A stretch of 64,000 bases of DNA from Streptococcus sp. HPH0090 (GTDB lineage: Bacteria; Bacillota; Bacilli; Lactobacillales; Streptococcaceae), in contig NZ_KE150464.1 in NCBI RefSeq assembly GCF_000411475.1, forward strand, positions 186,001 through 250,000. Direction: 5' to 3'. Shown one piece after another: positions 27,314 to 44,165 of this stretch. The notes beneath the pieces are model-generated. The model made no database searches, had not been told where the DNA came from, and worked only from the letters and a program-made list of their open reading frames with translations. The translations under genes and the position numbers were made by a program. The first letter of the stretch is position 1. The number at the start of each line of letters is the position of its first letter.

Positions 27314-27327
27314 TGCAAACGCTTACT
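27314..27327 (+). promoter_or_regulatory. cre-like site upstream of protease-GH101 gene
   Basis: TGCAAACGCTTACT differs from the cre consensus TGWAANCGNTNWCA-type pattern at one or two positions (C at position 3, T at the end), with the central AACGCTT intact. 27 bp before the start codon. Confidence 0.55.
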
Positions 27328-27347
27328 TTTTAAGCAGGAAGGAATAA

Positions 27348-33983
<6,636 letters not shown>

Positions 33984-34053
33984 AACATAATAGAGTTCTA
34001 CACCATAGAAACTCAAACTCCTTGCTTATTGTAATGGAGAAAACAAATACCTT

Positions 34054-34080
34054 GAGAGGACCTCTTGGTCCTCTCTTTTT
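34054..34080 (+). terminator. Terminator between the two surface-enzyme genes
   Basis: Perfect stem GAGAGGACC / GGTCCTCTC, loop TCTT, T run. No convincing promoter lies between it and the next ATG, so the second gene may depend on an upstream promoter with read-through. Confidence 0.8.
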
Positions 34081-34090
34081 AAAAGGGAAA

Positions 34091-34104
34091 TGATAACGCT
34101 TACC
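34091..34104 (+). promoter_or_regulatory. cre-like site upstream of GH20-GH84 gene
   Basis: TGATAACGCTTACC: central AACGCTTAC is identical to the box before the GH101 gene; two positions deviate from the cre consensus. 31 bp before the ATG. Confidence 0.5.
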
Positions 34105-34134
34105 TATTTTAGCGTAGGAAAGGAAAGAAAGAAA

Positions 34135-37100
34135 ATGGGAAAACATTTTTTTGAGAGACGGTGTCATTACAGTATACGCAAATTTGCAATTGGCGCAGCT
34201 TCTGTCATGATTGGTGCTAGCATTTTTGGTGCTGGTGTAGTTCAGGCGGCTGAAACAGAAGGGCCTGCAGAGACAGAAGGTACAGTAACTCAGGTTCAGC
34301 CCATGGATAAGTTGCCAGCAGATATAGCAGCAGCTATTGAAAAGGCTGAAACAGCCAGCCCAAGTGAAGCAACTGAATCACAACCGACCGAGCCAGCAAC
34401 ACAGCCTGCAAACACTGGGACAGTTACTCCTGAAGCAAAACCAGCTGAAACTCCAGTTCCTAAGGAAGAAGCAACACCAAAACCAGCAGAAACTCCAAAA
34501 GAAGAAGCAGCACCAGTAGCTAAACCAGCAGAAACTCCAGTGGCAAAAGATGTGGTTGAAACTCCCGATGTCAATCATTTGGAAAAGGCTACTGCGACAG
34601 TATCAAACCATGAAGCGAACACACCATTTACAGCTGAGAAGGCGATTGATGGAAATCCAGATACTCGTTGGGCAACTGACCGTGATGTTGTGAAACCAAC
34701 AATCGAATTTAAGCTTGAAAAGACAACCTTAATCAAGCATGTGGAAATTGATTGGGATCGTCGTGTTCGTGGTGAACAAAATGATCCAAATATCAAATCA
34801 TGGAATCTCTATTATGCTGGTCAAGACAATGTTAATGGATCAGGACCTGGAGAATGGAAGTTGGCTCATCAACGGACAGGAACTCCGGTTCTAGATGAAA
34901 AAGTTGACTTAAAAGAAGCCGTTCAAGCTAAGTATCTCAAACTTGAAATTACAGATTATCAAGCTGGTACTATGCAATGGAAAAATGTGGGTATCCAAGA
35001 AATTCGTGCCTACTCAAACATTCCAGATACTAGCAAACCTACAGATATTCGTCAAGTTACAGAACTAGCGGTTGCTGAAGATGGAAAATCACTTGTATTG
35101 CCTAAATTGCCTGGCCAAGTTAGTTTGATTGGAAGCAATAAGCAAGGTGTTGTCGACCTAAATAATAAAATCTATACACCGTTGACAGAACAACATGTCA
35201 AAGTGATGGTCCAACAAACGAATGATAACCATACCTTCACAAAAGAATTTGAAGTAGTGATTAAAGGTTTGCATGCAGATGAAGGTGTCGGAACCAAACC
35301 TGCAGTTGCCCCAGCAGTTCAACAATGGTACGGCACTGAAGGTAAAACTTCTATTACTTCTGAAACTGTCATTTCAGTAGGAAATTCAGGATTTGACAAG
35401 GAAGCTAAGTTCTACCAAACTGACCTTGAAAATCGTGGTTTGGAAGTCGCAACCGGTAGTCAAGAAGCGAAAAATCGTATTGAGTTTAAAAAGGTTGAAG
35501 ACAAGGGTTATGGTAAAGAAGGCTATGGCATCACCATTAAAGATGGAGTGATCACTGTAGAAGCAGCGACGAATGCAGGTGCCTTCTATGCAACTCGTAC
35601 CCTCCTTCAATTGGGAGAAAATAACTTGCAAAACGGTGAAATCCGTGATTTCCCAAGCTTCAGTCACCGTGGTTTTATGCTAGATACAGGTCGTAAGTTC
35701 ATTCCTTATGATACGCTTGTAGATATCATGCTTAACATGGCCTACTACAAGATGAACGACTTGCAATTGCACTTGAATGACAACTATATCTTCTTAAAAA
35801 AACACGTGGAAGGTAAACACCTCAGCCAACAAGGAGAACTGGATTATGTACTGAAAAATGCTAAGACAGGCTTCCGTGTAGAAACAGATGTTGTTGGTGA
35901 TAATGGTGAAAAATTAACCTCAAAAGAACATTACACAAAAGACGAATTGCAACAGATTATTAGCTTGGCTAAAGACTTGCATATCAATCTTGTTCCTGAA
36001 ATTGACACACCAGGTCACGCATTGTCCTTTGTCAAAGTGCGTCCAGATTTGATGTATAAAGGACCACTGAGCGCTAACAAGCATAATGTAGAGCGTGTGG
36101 CAATGCTAGACTTGGATAACAAGTACGAAGAAACACTTGCTTTTGTTAAATCTGTTTATGACAAGTTACTAGTTGGTGAAAATGCGCCACTTCGAGGTGT
36201 TTCTACAGTTCACATCGGTACAGATGAGTACTATGGAAGTCCTGAAAATTATCGACGCTATGTCCATGATATGATTCAATACATCAAAGACAAAGGCTTA
36301 ACACCACGTATTTGGGGTTCACTCACTGCGAAACCAGGCAAAACACCAGTAGATTGGAATGGTGTAGAAGTGGATATCTGGAGCCTCGGCTGGCAAAATC
36401 CACAGGCAGCGATTGCTAAGGGTGCTAAGATTATCAATATCTTGGATGTACCAACCTATAGTGTTCCAAATGGTAGCAACAGTCAGGGACCTTATAGCGA
36501 CTACGCTAACTATGAATTGCAATACAATAGCTGGGCACCAAATGACTTTACTGCTCGAAGAGGGCCACGCTTAGAAGCCTCAAATCCAAATATCATCGGT
36601 GGTGGTCATGCAGTCTGGAATGACAATATTGACCTGCATGAAACAGGACTTACTTCTTTTGATATCTTTAAACGCTTCTTCAAGAGTATGCAATCAACTG
36701 CAGAACGCACTTGGGGTTCAGATCGTGCAGCTAAGACCTATGCAGACCGTATCCAACCAACAAGTGTCTACGCACCACGTTCAAATCCAGAAAAAACAAT
36801 AGAAGATAGTGACCTATTCACAATTAAACCAGAAACTATCAAGGAATATCTTGCTAAGAATGTGAAGAAAACAGAAGCAGGGTTGAATTTTGAAAAAGAT
36901 TCTAGTATCGAAGGTTTAGTAGGTGATGTTGGTCCTAGTCATGTTTTGAAATTGGATGTAACTGTTACAGGTGATGGAGAGCAAGTCTTCTCTACAAGTG
37001 GGGACAACCAACTTTACCTTGCGGACAAGGATGGCTACTTAGCTTATAAATTTGAACAATTCCATATTCAATTTGACAAGAAGCTAGAGAAGAATAAACG

Positions 37101-40100
37101 TTATCAAATCTCTGTTGTTACGAAACCACAAAAAACAGAAGTTTATGTAGATGGTGAAAAAGTTGAGCGTATTGCAAATCCAGCTCACCCTCGCTTGGCT
37201 CACAATAGCTTGGTACTTCCACTTGAAACAATCGGTGGCTTCCAAGGAATCTTGCATAGTGCAGAGTTGTCAAATGAAGCATTTGTAAACCCACGTTTGA
37301 TCCCAACAGATCACTTCACAGTTTCTGCAACTAGTCAGGAAACACCAGGAACAGAGACTGAAGGCCCAGTTGAAAAAGCTTTCGACAATGATCCAAATAC
37401 CTTCTGGCATTCTAAATGGACTGGACATCAAGCTCCATTTACCGTTGCCATGAATTTGAAGGCTCCTGAAAAAGTCAATGGTTTGACTTATCTTCCACGT
37501 CCAGGTGGTGGTAACGGAGTCGTGACATCTTATGAAATTTATGCTCAAAAAGATGGTCAAATGGTTAAAGTTGCATCAGGAACTTGGGAAAATAATACTA
37601 AAGAAAAAACGGTTAATTTTGCAGCAATTGAAACCAATAAGGTAGAATTTAAAGTTCTGTCAGGTTTCGCAGGATTTGGTAGTGCCGCAGAAATTCAACT
37701 GCTCAAGCCACTTTCTGATAGTGAATCAGAAGAGCCAGTTGCTCCAGAAAAACCAGTAACTCCTGAGAAACCAGTGACCCCAGAAAAACCAAAAGTTGAA
37801 GAAGTAAGTGATGGTACAACTGAACTTGCGGATAGCTTTGTAGCTACAAAACCAGCCAGTGATGATGCGATTGCTGCTGCAACACAAAGTCAAGACTATC
37901 TCAAGAAAGAATACAAGGTATTCCCAACACCACAAAAAGTTACTTACGGTGAAGGTGTCACTAAACTTCAAAAACAAGTTAATCTTGTTATGGGAGACCA
38001 TCTAGATATTTACACTCGCAATCGCTTGAAGAGTGTTCTACAAGATCATCAAATCTCATATACAAGCAGTCAAGCAGCAGTAGCAGGTGCTACAAATATC
38101 TATCTTGGTGTTCATGGTCAACATTCACAGGCTGAAAAAGAAATATCTGGTATTTCTCAAGGCCTCTTTGATAAGATTGATGCTTATGCTTTGTCGATCA
38201 AAAACAACACAATCTCTATCGTTGGTAAGGACACAGATGCTGTTTTCTATGGATTGACAACTTTGAAACACATGCTTAATGAAAGTGAAGCTCCAGTCTT
38301 GCGTAATGTAACAGTCGAAGACTACGCTGAAATTAAGAATCGTGGCTTTATCGAAGGTTACTATGGAAATCCATGGACAAATGCTGATCGTGCTGAGTTG
38401 ATGCGCTACGGTGGCGACTTGAAGATGACACAATACTTCTTTGCACCGAAAGACGACCCATACCACAACAAGAAATGGCGTGAACTTTATCCAGAAGAAA
38501 AATTAGCTGAAATCCGTGAGTTGGCGCGTGTCGGAAACCAAAACAAGACTCGTTATGTTTGGACCATCCATCCATTCATGAACAACCGTATCCGTTTTGG
38601 CAACGATGCTGACTACCAAAAAGATCTTGAAACCATTAAGGCTAAATTCACTCAATTGATGGATGCCGGTGTTCGTGAGTTCGGTATTTTGGCAGATGAT
38701 GCTCCAAGTCCAGTTGGTGGCTACAATAGCTACAACCGCTTGATGAAGGACATGACAGACTGGTTGACTGAAAAACAAGCAACTTATGTTGGCCTTCGTA
38801 AGGAAATGATCTTCGTTCCAGGTCAGTATTGGGGTAATGGTCGTGAAGATGAGTTGAAATCTCTAAATGAAAATCTTCCAAGTTCAACTTCTATGACCCT
38901 TACTGGTGGTAAGATTTGGGGTGAAGTATCTGAAAACTTCCTATCTAACCTTAAGAACAATCTGACTGCAGGTGGCAAGACCTACCGTCCAGTATCTCTA
39001 TGGATTAACTGGCCATGTACAGACAACTCTAAACAACACTTGATTTTGGGTGGCGGTGAGAAATTCCTTCATCCAAATGTGGATCCTAGTCTCCTTTCAG
39101 GTATCATGTTGAACCCAATGCAACAATCTGAGCCTTCAAAGATTGCCCTCTTCTCAGCTGCTCAATACGCATGGAAACAATGGAAATCTGAAGACGAAGC
39201 TAAGAAAGTAAATGATATCGCCTTCAACTTTGTTGAAACAGGTAAATTTACTGACAGTGAAACATCTGTTGCCTTCCGTGAACTTGGTAAACACATGATT
39301 AACCAAAATATGGATGGTCGTGTTGTGAAGTTAGAAGAGTCTGTTGAGCTTGCACCGAAATTGGATGCCTTTATGGCTAAGCTAAAAGCTGGTCAAGATG
39401 TCAGCGCAGAGCGTGCTGAATTGCGCGCAGAGTTTGCAAAACTCAAAGCAGCAGCTCAACTTTATAAAGCATCTGGTGACGAAAAGATGCGCTCTCAAAT
39501 CCATTACTGGTTGGATAACACTATTGACCAAATGGATGCTTTGAGTGCTTTCCTAGATGGATCAGAAGCTATTGAAAACAATGATTCTGCTAGACTTTGG
39601 GATAGCTACTACAAGGGCTTGAAGCTTTATGAACAGTCTCAAACTTATACTTTCCATTATGTAGACCATGATGAAAGAGCTGAGTTGGGTGTTCAACATA
39701 TTCGACCATTCTTGCTTGGCCTTCGTGAAGTATTGGCAACTGAAGTTCAAAAAGCCCTACACCCAGACCAAGTAATCAGCACCTTTATCACAAACCGTAC
39801 AGGTGTAGAAGGTGGACTTGCTGAAGTCACTGATGGTGATTTAGGAACACATGCCCTAATTAAATCACCAAATAGCATCCAAACTGGTGACTACATTGGC
39901 TTGAAATTTAACAAGGCTGTTCCAATCCAAAACTTAACATTTGCAATGGGAACTCAAGCAAATCCACATGATACCTTTAACAATGCTAAGGTTGAGTACC
40001 TCAATGAAAATGATGAGTGGGTAACACTTTCAGAACCAAGCTACACTGGTAATGAGCCTCTTCTTAAATTTGAAAACCTCAATATCAATGCTAAAGCTGT

Positions 40101-42354
40101 TCGCATGATTGCTACTTCAGATCGTGATAATACTTGGTTTGCTGTACGAGAAATCGCTGTTAACCGACCTGTTGAAGTAAGTCGTCCTAAACAGGCAGTT
40201 ACAGTGACCATCAGTCCAAATCTGATGTACAAGTACAATACGACAGTTGCTCAGATTACAGATGGTCGTGATAATACTGAAGCAATGCTTGCAAATGCTG
40301 ATAGAACAGACTCAACTCCAGTCGATGGTTGGGTTCAACTAGACTTGGGTGGAGTCAAACCTGTAACTAAGGTTCGCCTCGTTCAAGGTTCAGGAGATAA
40401 ATTAGCAGAAGGTGTTCTTGAGTATTCTACAGATGGAAGTTCATGGCAAGAATTGGATCGTTTGACTGGTGAACAAACCAAAGAAATTGAAACTCCAATT
40501 TCAGCTCGCTACATCCGTGTTCGTAACACCAAGAATATCAATCTATGGTGGCGTATCGCTGACTTCTCAGTTGAAACACGTACTGGCAATAGCGAGATGA
40601 CAGATACCAATGTTGAAAGTTTGAAATCAACTCCAGTATATGACAGTCTCGGTCGTTATGACATGCAAATTCCAAGTGGAACTAAGCTTCCAGCTCATAG
40701 CTACTTGGGAATGAAGCTAGACCGCCTACACCAAGCTGAAAGCATCCAGGCTATTGGTATTGGAAATCCATCCCTTGACTTGGAATACTCTCCAAATGCA
40801 CAAGAATGGTATCCAGCTAGCCAAGTAACTGATAAGTCCTTGGTACGTTATGCTCGTTTGGTCAATAAGACCGACCAAGAACAAGCAGTGACAGCAACTT
40901 CTCTATTGGTTAAGACAAAAGAAGTCCAACCAACTAAACTTGATTCTACATCTATGGGAATTGATGCCCATTATGGTGCAAATGATGTTCGCAAGATTAA
41001 GAATTTGGATCAGTTGTTTGATGGTGTGTACAATAACTTCGTAGAGTTCTCTGACTATGCTCATAAAGATGGTCATATTACCTTGAAACTTGGTAGTGAA
41101 CGTGAAATCAAGAAGATTAGAGCATATATCCAAGACGGAACTAAGAACTATCTTCGTGATGGTAAGATTCAAGTCAGCCAAGATGGCAAGACATGGACAG
41201 ACGTTGTGACAGTAGGCGATGGCATCGCTAATGATATGCATGATGATTCATTGACAGATGGGTGGACACATGATTCTAAGATGCCTGGAAATCGCTATAT
41301 CGAAGGTGAACTTGCAAGTCCTGTCAAAGCCAACTATCTCCGTGTTCTCTTTACTGCTAACTACGATGCCCGCTTTGTTGGATTTACTGAGTTGGTTATC
41401 AATGACGGTGAATTTGTGAAACCAACTAACGACCCAACTGTCCAAGGAAATAGTGGTGAGAGTCGAGGTAACCTCTACACCAATCTTGTAGATGGTAAGG
41501 TTTTGAATAGCTATAAGGCTGAGAAAGACCAAGGTGAGCTGGTTTACCACTTGTCAGAACCAACAGATGCTAACCACATCCGACTTGTTTCTAGTCTACC
41601 TCAAGGTGTGGCAGCACGTGTACTTGCTCGTACTTTGAAATCAGACAGAGATGGAGCATGGACAGATTTGGGTGCAATTACATCAAGCTTCCAAACATTT
41701 GCAGTGAGAGAAAAAGCACCGTTATTGGATGTCAAACTTATCTGGGAAGGTGGCAAGCCAGAGTTCTATGAAATGACGACATTCCATCAAGAACTTTCAG
41801 AAGAACCTGAACAGCCAACTCCAGATCCAGAACCAACTCCAACACCAGAACCAACACCTGAAACTCCAACAAGTAGTAAGGGTGAGGAACAACCACCAGT
41901 CGTAGAGATTCCAGAATACACTGAACCAATCGGAACAGCAGGAGATCAAGCAGCACCAGTTGTAGAAATTCCAAAATTTACAGGTGGCGTTAATGCTGTA
42001 GAAGCAGCTAAAAATGAAGTTCCAGAATTCAAAGGTGGGGTTAATTGGGTGGAAGCGGATAAGAATGAGCTCCCAGAGTTCAAGGGTGGCGTTAATTGGG
42101 TTGAAGCAGCTAAGAATGAGGTTCCAGAATATAAAGAACCTGTAGCAACTCCAGCTGAACCACTTGCAGATCACAAGCCAACTCCAAGTGCAACAAACCA
42201 AAAACCAGAACAAGAAGGACCAAATGCACCTGCAACTGGAGCTAAAGCTCAGCTTCCAGCAACAGGTGAGCAAGATTCAGTAGGATTAGCATTCATAGCT
42301 AGTCTTGGATTGGTTCTATCTGCGACCTTTATCAAAAAAGGAAAAGAAGATTAA
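34135..42354 (+). CDS. Cell-wall-anchored GH20-GH84 beta-N-acetylhexosaminidase with multiple F5/8 modules
   Basis: 2739-aa sortase substrate predicted to remove terminal GlcNAc/GalNAc-type sugars from host glycans. Domains: YSIRK signal (YSIRKFAIG 12-20); Pro/Glu/Thr linker; F5/8 type C module (about 146-300); GH20 N-terminal domain (about 386-505) and GH20 barrel (about 509-855) with catalytic pair Asp697-Glu698 (GTDEYYG); LamG-like sandwich (about 902-1045); second F5/8 module (about 1059-1195); GH84 N-terminal domain and barrel (about 1259-1690) with RGFIEGYYGNPW and catalytic Asp1521-Asp1522 (LADDAPS); helical region; three or more further F5/8-like modules (about 1880-2430); Pro-rich stalk; 17-residue repeats; LPATG 2707-2711. 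The ATG at 34135 has AGGAAAGGA upstream; an in-frame ATG at 34090 lies within the cre-like box. Codon use is ordinary streptococcal. Confidence 0.9.
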   Translation: MGKHFFERRCHYSIRKFAIGAASVMIGASIFGAGVVQAAETEGPAETEGTVTQVQPMDKLPADIAAAIEKAETASPSEATESQPTEPATQPANTGTVTPEAKPAETPVPKEEATPKPAETPKEEAAPVAKPAETPVAKDVVETPDVNHLEKATATVSNHEANTPFTAEKAIDGNPDTRWATDRDVVKPTIEFKLEKTTLIKHVEIDWDRRVRGEQNDPNIKSWNLYYAGQDNVNGSGPGEWKLAHQRTGTPVLDEKVDLKEAVQAKYLKLEITDYQAGTMQWKNVGIQEIRAYSNIPDTSKPTDIRQVTELAVAEDGKSLVLPKLPGQVSLIGSNKQGVVDLNNKIYTPLTEQHVKVMVQQTNDNHTFTKEFEVVIKGLHADEGVGTKPAVAPAVQQWYGTEGKTSITSETVISVGNSGFDKEAKFYQTDLENRGLEVATGSQEAKNRIEFKKVEDKGYGKEGYGITIKDGVITVEAATNAGAFYATRTLLQLGENNLQNGEIRDFPSFSHRGFMLDTGRKFIPYDTLVDIMLNMAYYKMNDLQLHLNDNYIFLKKHVEGKHLSQQGELDYVLKNAKTGFRVETDVVGDNGEKLTSKEHYTKDELQQIISLAKDLHINLVPEIDTPGHALSFVKVRPDLMYKGPLSANKHNVERVAMLDLDNKYEETLAFVKSVYDKLLVGENAPLRGVSTVHIGTDEYYGSPENYRRYVHDMIQYIKDKGLTPRIWGSLTAKPGKTPVDWNGVEVDIWSLGWQNPQAAIAKGAKIINILDVPTYSVPNGSNSQGPYSDYANYELQYNSWAPNDFTARRGPRLEASNPNIIGGGHAVWNDNIDLHETGLTSFDIFKRFFKSMQSTAERTWGSDRAAKTYADRIQPTSVYAPRSNPEKTIEDSDLFTIKPETIKEYLAKNVKKTEAGLNFEKDSSIEGLVGDVGPSHVLKLDVTVTGDGEQVFSTSGDNQLYLADKDGYLAYKFEQFHIQFDKKLEKNKRYQISVVTKPQKTEVYVDGEKVERIANPAHPRLAHNSLVLPLETIGGFQGILHSAELSNEAFVNPRLIPTDHFTVSATSQETPGTETEGPVEKAFDNDPNTFWHSKWTGHQAPFTVAMNLKAPEKVNGLTYLPRPGGGNGVVTSYEIYAQKDGQMVKVASGTWENNTKEKTVNFAAIETNKVEFKVLSGFAGFGSAAEIQLLKPLSDSESEEPVAPEKPVTPEKPVTPEKPKVEEVSDGTTELADSFVATKPASDDAIAAATQSQDYLKKEYKVFPTPQKVTYGEGVTKLQKQVNLVMGDHLDIYTRNRLKSVLQDHQISYTSSQAAVAGATNIYLGVHGQHSQAEKEISGISQGLFDKIDAYALSIKNNTISIVGKDTDAVFYGLTTLKHMLNESEAPVLRNVTVEDYAEIKNRGFIEGYYGNPWTNADRAELMRYGGDLKMTQYFFAPKDDPYHNKKWRELYPEEKLAEIRELARVGNQNKTRYVWTIHPFMNNRIRFGNDADYQKDLETIKAKFTQLMDAGVREFGILADDAPSPVGGYNSYNRLMKDMTDWLTEKQATYVGLRKEMIFVPGQYWGNGREDELKSLNENLPSSTSMTLTGGKIWGEVSENFLSNLKNNLTAGGKTYRPVSLWINWPCTDNSKQHLILGGGEKFLHPNVDPSLLSGIMLNPMQQSEPSKIALFSAAQYAWKQWKSEDEAKKVNDIAFNFVETGKFTDSETSVAFRELGKHMINQNMDGRVVKLEESVELAPKLDAFMAKLKAGQDVSAERAELRAEFAKLKAAAQLYKASGDEKMRSQIHYWLDNTIDQMDALSAFLDGSEAIENNDSARLWDSYYKGLKLYEQSQTYTFHYVDHDERAELGVQHIRPFLLGLREVLATEVQKALHPDQVISTFITNRTGVEGGLAEVTDGDLGTHALIKSPNSIQTGDYIGLKFNKAVPIQNLTFAMGTQANPHDTFNNAKVEYLNENDEWVTLSEPSYTGNEPLLKFENLNINAKAVRMIATSDRDNTWFAVREIAVNRPVEVSRPKQAVTVTISPNLMYKYNTTVAQITDGRDNTEAMLANADRTDSTPVDGWVQLDLGGVKPVTKVRLVQGSGDKLAEGVLEYSTDGSSWQELDRLTGEQTKEIETPISARYIRVRNTKNINLWWRIADFSVETRTGNSEMTDTNVESLKSTPVYDSLGRYDMQIPSGTKLPAHSYLGMKLDRLHQAESIQAIGIGNPSLDLEYSPNAQEWYPASQVTDKSLVRYARLVNKTDQEQAVTATSLLVKTKEVQPTKLDSTSMGIDAHYGANDVRKIKNLDQLFDGVYNNFVEFSDYAHKDGHITLKLGSEREIKKIRAYIQDGTKNYLRDGKIQVSQDGKTWTDVVTVGDGIANDMHDDSLTDGWTHDSKMPGNRYIEGELASPVKANYLRVLFTANYDARFVGFTELVINDGEFVKPTNDPTVQGNSGESRGNLYTNLVDGKVLNSYKAEKDQGELVYHLSEPTDANHIRLVSSLPQGVAARVLARTLKSDRDGAWTDLGAITSSFQTFAVREKAPLLDVKLIWEGGKPEFYEMTTFHQELSEEPEQPTPDPEPTPTPEPTPETPTSSKGEEQPPVVEIPEYTEPIGTAGDQAAPVVEIPKFTGGVNAVEAAKNEVPEFKGGVNWVEADKNELPEFKGGVNWVEAAKNEVPEYKEPVATPAEPLADHKPTPSATNQKPEQEGPNAPATGAKAQLPATGEQDSVGLAFIASLGLVLSATFIKKGKED
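41905..42140 (+). repeat. 17-residue surface repeats in the GH20-GH84 protein
   Basis: Units encode [59 protein letters not shown] and a PEYKEP end. Nucleotide runs are almost identical to those in the upstream gene. Confidence 0.85.
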
Positions 42355-42398
42355 GCAAAAATCTTAACTAAAGCAGATTCGTCAGTTGCAACAAGAAG

Positions 42399-42424
42399 AC
42401 CAGGAACACTAGTTCCTGGTTTTT
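42399..42424 (+). terminator. Terminator of the GH20-GH84 gene
   Basis: Perfect stem ACCAGGAAC / GTTCCTGGT, loop ACTA, T run. Confidence 0.85.
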
Positions 42425-42437
42425 AATATTCAGTAAC

Positions 42438-42464
42438 AAAAAAACCAACGAATGAATCGTTGGT
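42438..42464 (-). terminator. Terminator of the minus-strand DUF6556-like gene
   Basis: Minus strand stem ACCAACGA / TCGTTGGT, 5-nt loop, then a run of Ts. Confidence 0.8.
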
Positions 42465-42476
42465 CTAGGGGGAAAT

Positions 42477-42878
42477 TTAGGATGCTCCGTTGTTAGCACT
42501 AACTCCTGCTTCAGTGGTTGGAGTATTTACAGAAGAATCAGATTGCTCTTTTTGTTGAGACTTGTCTTCTGATTTTGTATCTTCTTTCTTGCTAGGAGTT
42601 TGAACTTCTTCTTTTTGAGTGGTTTCTTGATTGTTTGGTTGGCTCTGTGAAGGAGCGTTTGATTGAGCTGGGCTTTCCTTTTGAATTTCCTTGATAATGG
42701 TTGTTTGCGGATTTGTATCTTTTTTATCTTTTTCTTTATCAAAGGCATTCATAATCGTGATGCTAGCCGTAATCAAACCTAGAATACTAGCAATCGTTGC
42801 GATTGTTTTTTGAAAAACAGTGAAGCCTTTTTTGATGTGTTCGGTCTTTGGTTTTGAACTTCTACGATAGTTAGACAT
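42477..42878 (-). CDS. Small single-pass membrane protein (DUF6556-like)
   Basis: 133-aa protein: basic cytoplasmic N terminus (residues 1-22), one transmembrane helix at about 24-45 (TIATIASILGLITASITIM), then a Gln/Ser/Lys/Glu-rich, probably disordered extracytoplasmic tail. No enzymatic domain. It resembles a small uncharacterised streptococcal family found next to nifS; the DUF label is from memory and tentative. It is divergent from nifS and has a clear terminator. Confidence 0.65.
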   Translation of the reverse strand: MSNYRRSSKPKTEHIKKGFTVFQKTIATIASILGLITASITIMNAFDKEKDKKDTNPQTTIIKEIQKESPAQSNAPSQSQPNNQETTQKEEVQTPSKKEDTKSEDKSQQKEQSDSSVNTPTTEAGVSANNGAS

Positions 42879-42953
42879 AATTTCTCTCCTTTGTCATGAT
42901 TCATTATACTCAAAATCTTTAAAAAAAACTTAAATGAACCTGAATTGCCTTTC

Positions 42954-42982
42954 TTGTCGCCTGAACTGTTTCGTGTTACAAT
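42954..42982 (+). promoter_or_regulatory. nifS-thiI promoter
   Basis: TTGTCG (42954-42959), 17-nt spacer, TACAAT (42977-42982) preceded by TGT. Confidence 0.6.
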
Positions 42983-43014
42983 AGAAGGAGTGATTTTAGA
43001 AAGCGTGAGAAACC

Positions 43015-44157
43015 ATGATTTACTTTGATAATTCGGCTACAACCAAGCCCTATCCAGAAGCACTTGAAACCTATATGCAGGTGTCTGCAAAAATTATTGG
43101 AAATCCTTCTAGTCTTCATCGTTTAGGAGACCAGTCTACCAGAATTTTAGATGCATCTCGTCAACAGATTGCTGATTTGATTGGCAAAAAAAGCGAAGAA
43201 ATCTTCTTTACATCTGGTGGGACTGAAGGGGATAACTGGGTTATCAAAGGTGTCGCATTTGAAAAAGCGAAATTTGGGAAACATATCATTGTGTCTGATA
43301 TTGAGCATCCAGCAGTCAAGGAGTCAGCTCTCTGGCTGAAAACACAAGGGTTTGAAGTAGATTTTGCACCAGTTGATGAAAGAGGCTTTGTAGATGTAGA
43401 TGCCTTAGCAGGTTTACTTCGTCCTGATACCACACTAGTTTCCATCATGGCAGTCAACAACGAAATTGGCTCCATCCAGCCCATCCAAGCTATTTCAGAT
43501 CTTTTAGCAGATAAACCAACCATTTCTTTCCATGTGGATGCTGTTCAGGCCTTAGCAAAAATACCAACAGAAAAGTATTTGACAGATCGAGTAGATTTTG
43601 CAACCTTCTCCAGTCATAAGTTCCATGGAGTTCGTGGTGTTGGCTTTGTCTACATTAAGTCTGGCAAGAAAATCACCCCCCTATTAACCGGTGGTGGTCA
43701 GGAGCGCGACTATCGTTCTACAACTGAGAATGTAGCAGGAATTGCTGCGACTGCCAAGGCTTTACGTTTGGCTATGGAGAGACTGGACTTGTTTACTAGC
43801 AAAACCAGTCAGATGAAGGAAGTCATCCGTCAAGCTCTACTTGAATATCCAGATATTTTTGTCTTTTCAGGTGAGGAAAACTTTGCGCCTCATATTCTGA
43901 CCTTTGGGATTAAGGGAGTTCGTGGGGAAGTTATTGTGCACGCCTTTGAAGACTATGATATTTTCATTTCTACAACGTCAGCTTGCTCGTCCAAGGCTGG
44001 TAAACCTGCTGGAACCTTGATTGCTATGGGTATCGAAAAGGATAAAGCCCAGTCAGCAGTTCGTCTCAGTCTTGACTTAGAAAATGATATGAGTCAGGTG
44101 GAGCAGTTCTTGACCAAGTTAAAATTAATCTACAATCAAACTAAAAAAGTAAGATAG
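43015..44157 (+). CDS. nifS: Cysteine desulfurase (NifS/IscS family)
   Basis: PLP enzyme that takes sulfur from cysteine as a persulfide; here it probably feeds ThiI for tRNA thiolation. 380 aa. The PLP-binding Lys202 lies in [16 protein letters not shown] near residues 65-73 binds the cofactor phosphate; the C-terminal [13 protein letters not shown] loop holds the persulfide Cys. ThiI starts 8 nt after the stop, with the AGGAG ribosome-binding site overlapping the stop codon, so the pair is an operon. Confidence 0.93.
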   Translation: MIYFDNSATTKPYPEALETYMQVSAKIIGNPSSLHRLGDQSTRILDASRQQIADLIGKKSEEIFFTSGGTEGDNWVIKGVAFEKAKFGKHIIVSDIEHPAVKESALWLKTQGFEVDFAPVDERGFVDVDALAGLLRPDTTLVSIMAVNNEIGSIQPIQAISDLLADKPTISFHVDAVQALAKIPTEKYLTDRVDFATFSSHKFHGVRGVGFVYIKSGKKITPLLTGGGQERDYRSTTENVAGIAATAKALRLAMERLDLFTSKTSQMKEVIRQALLEYPDIFVFSGEENFAPHILTFGIKGVRGEVIVHAFEDYDIFISTTSACSSKAGKPAGTLIAMGIEKDKAQSAVRLSLDLENDMSQVEQFLTKLKLIYNQTKKVR

Positions 44158-44165
44158 GAGTATTC

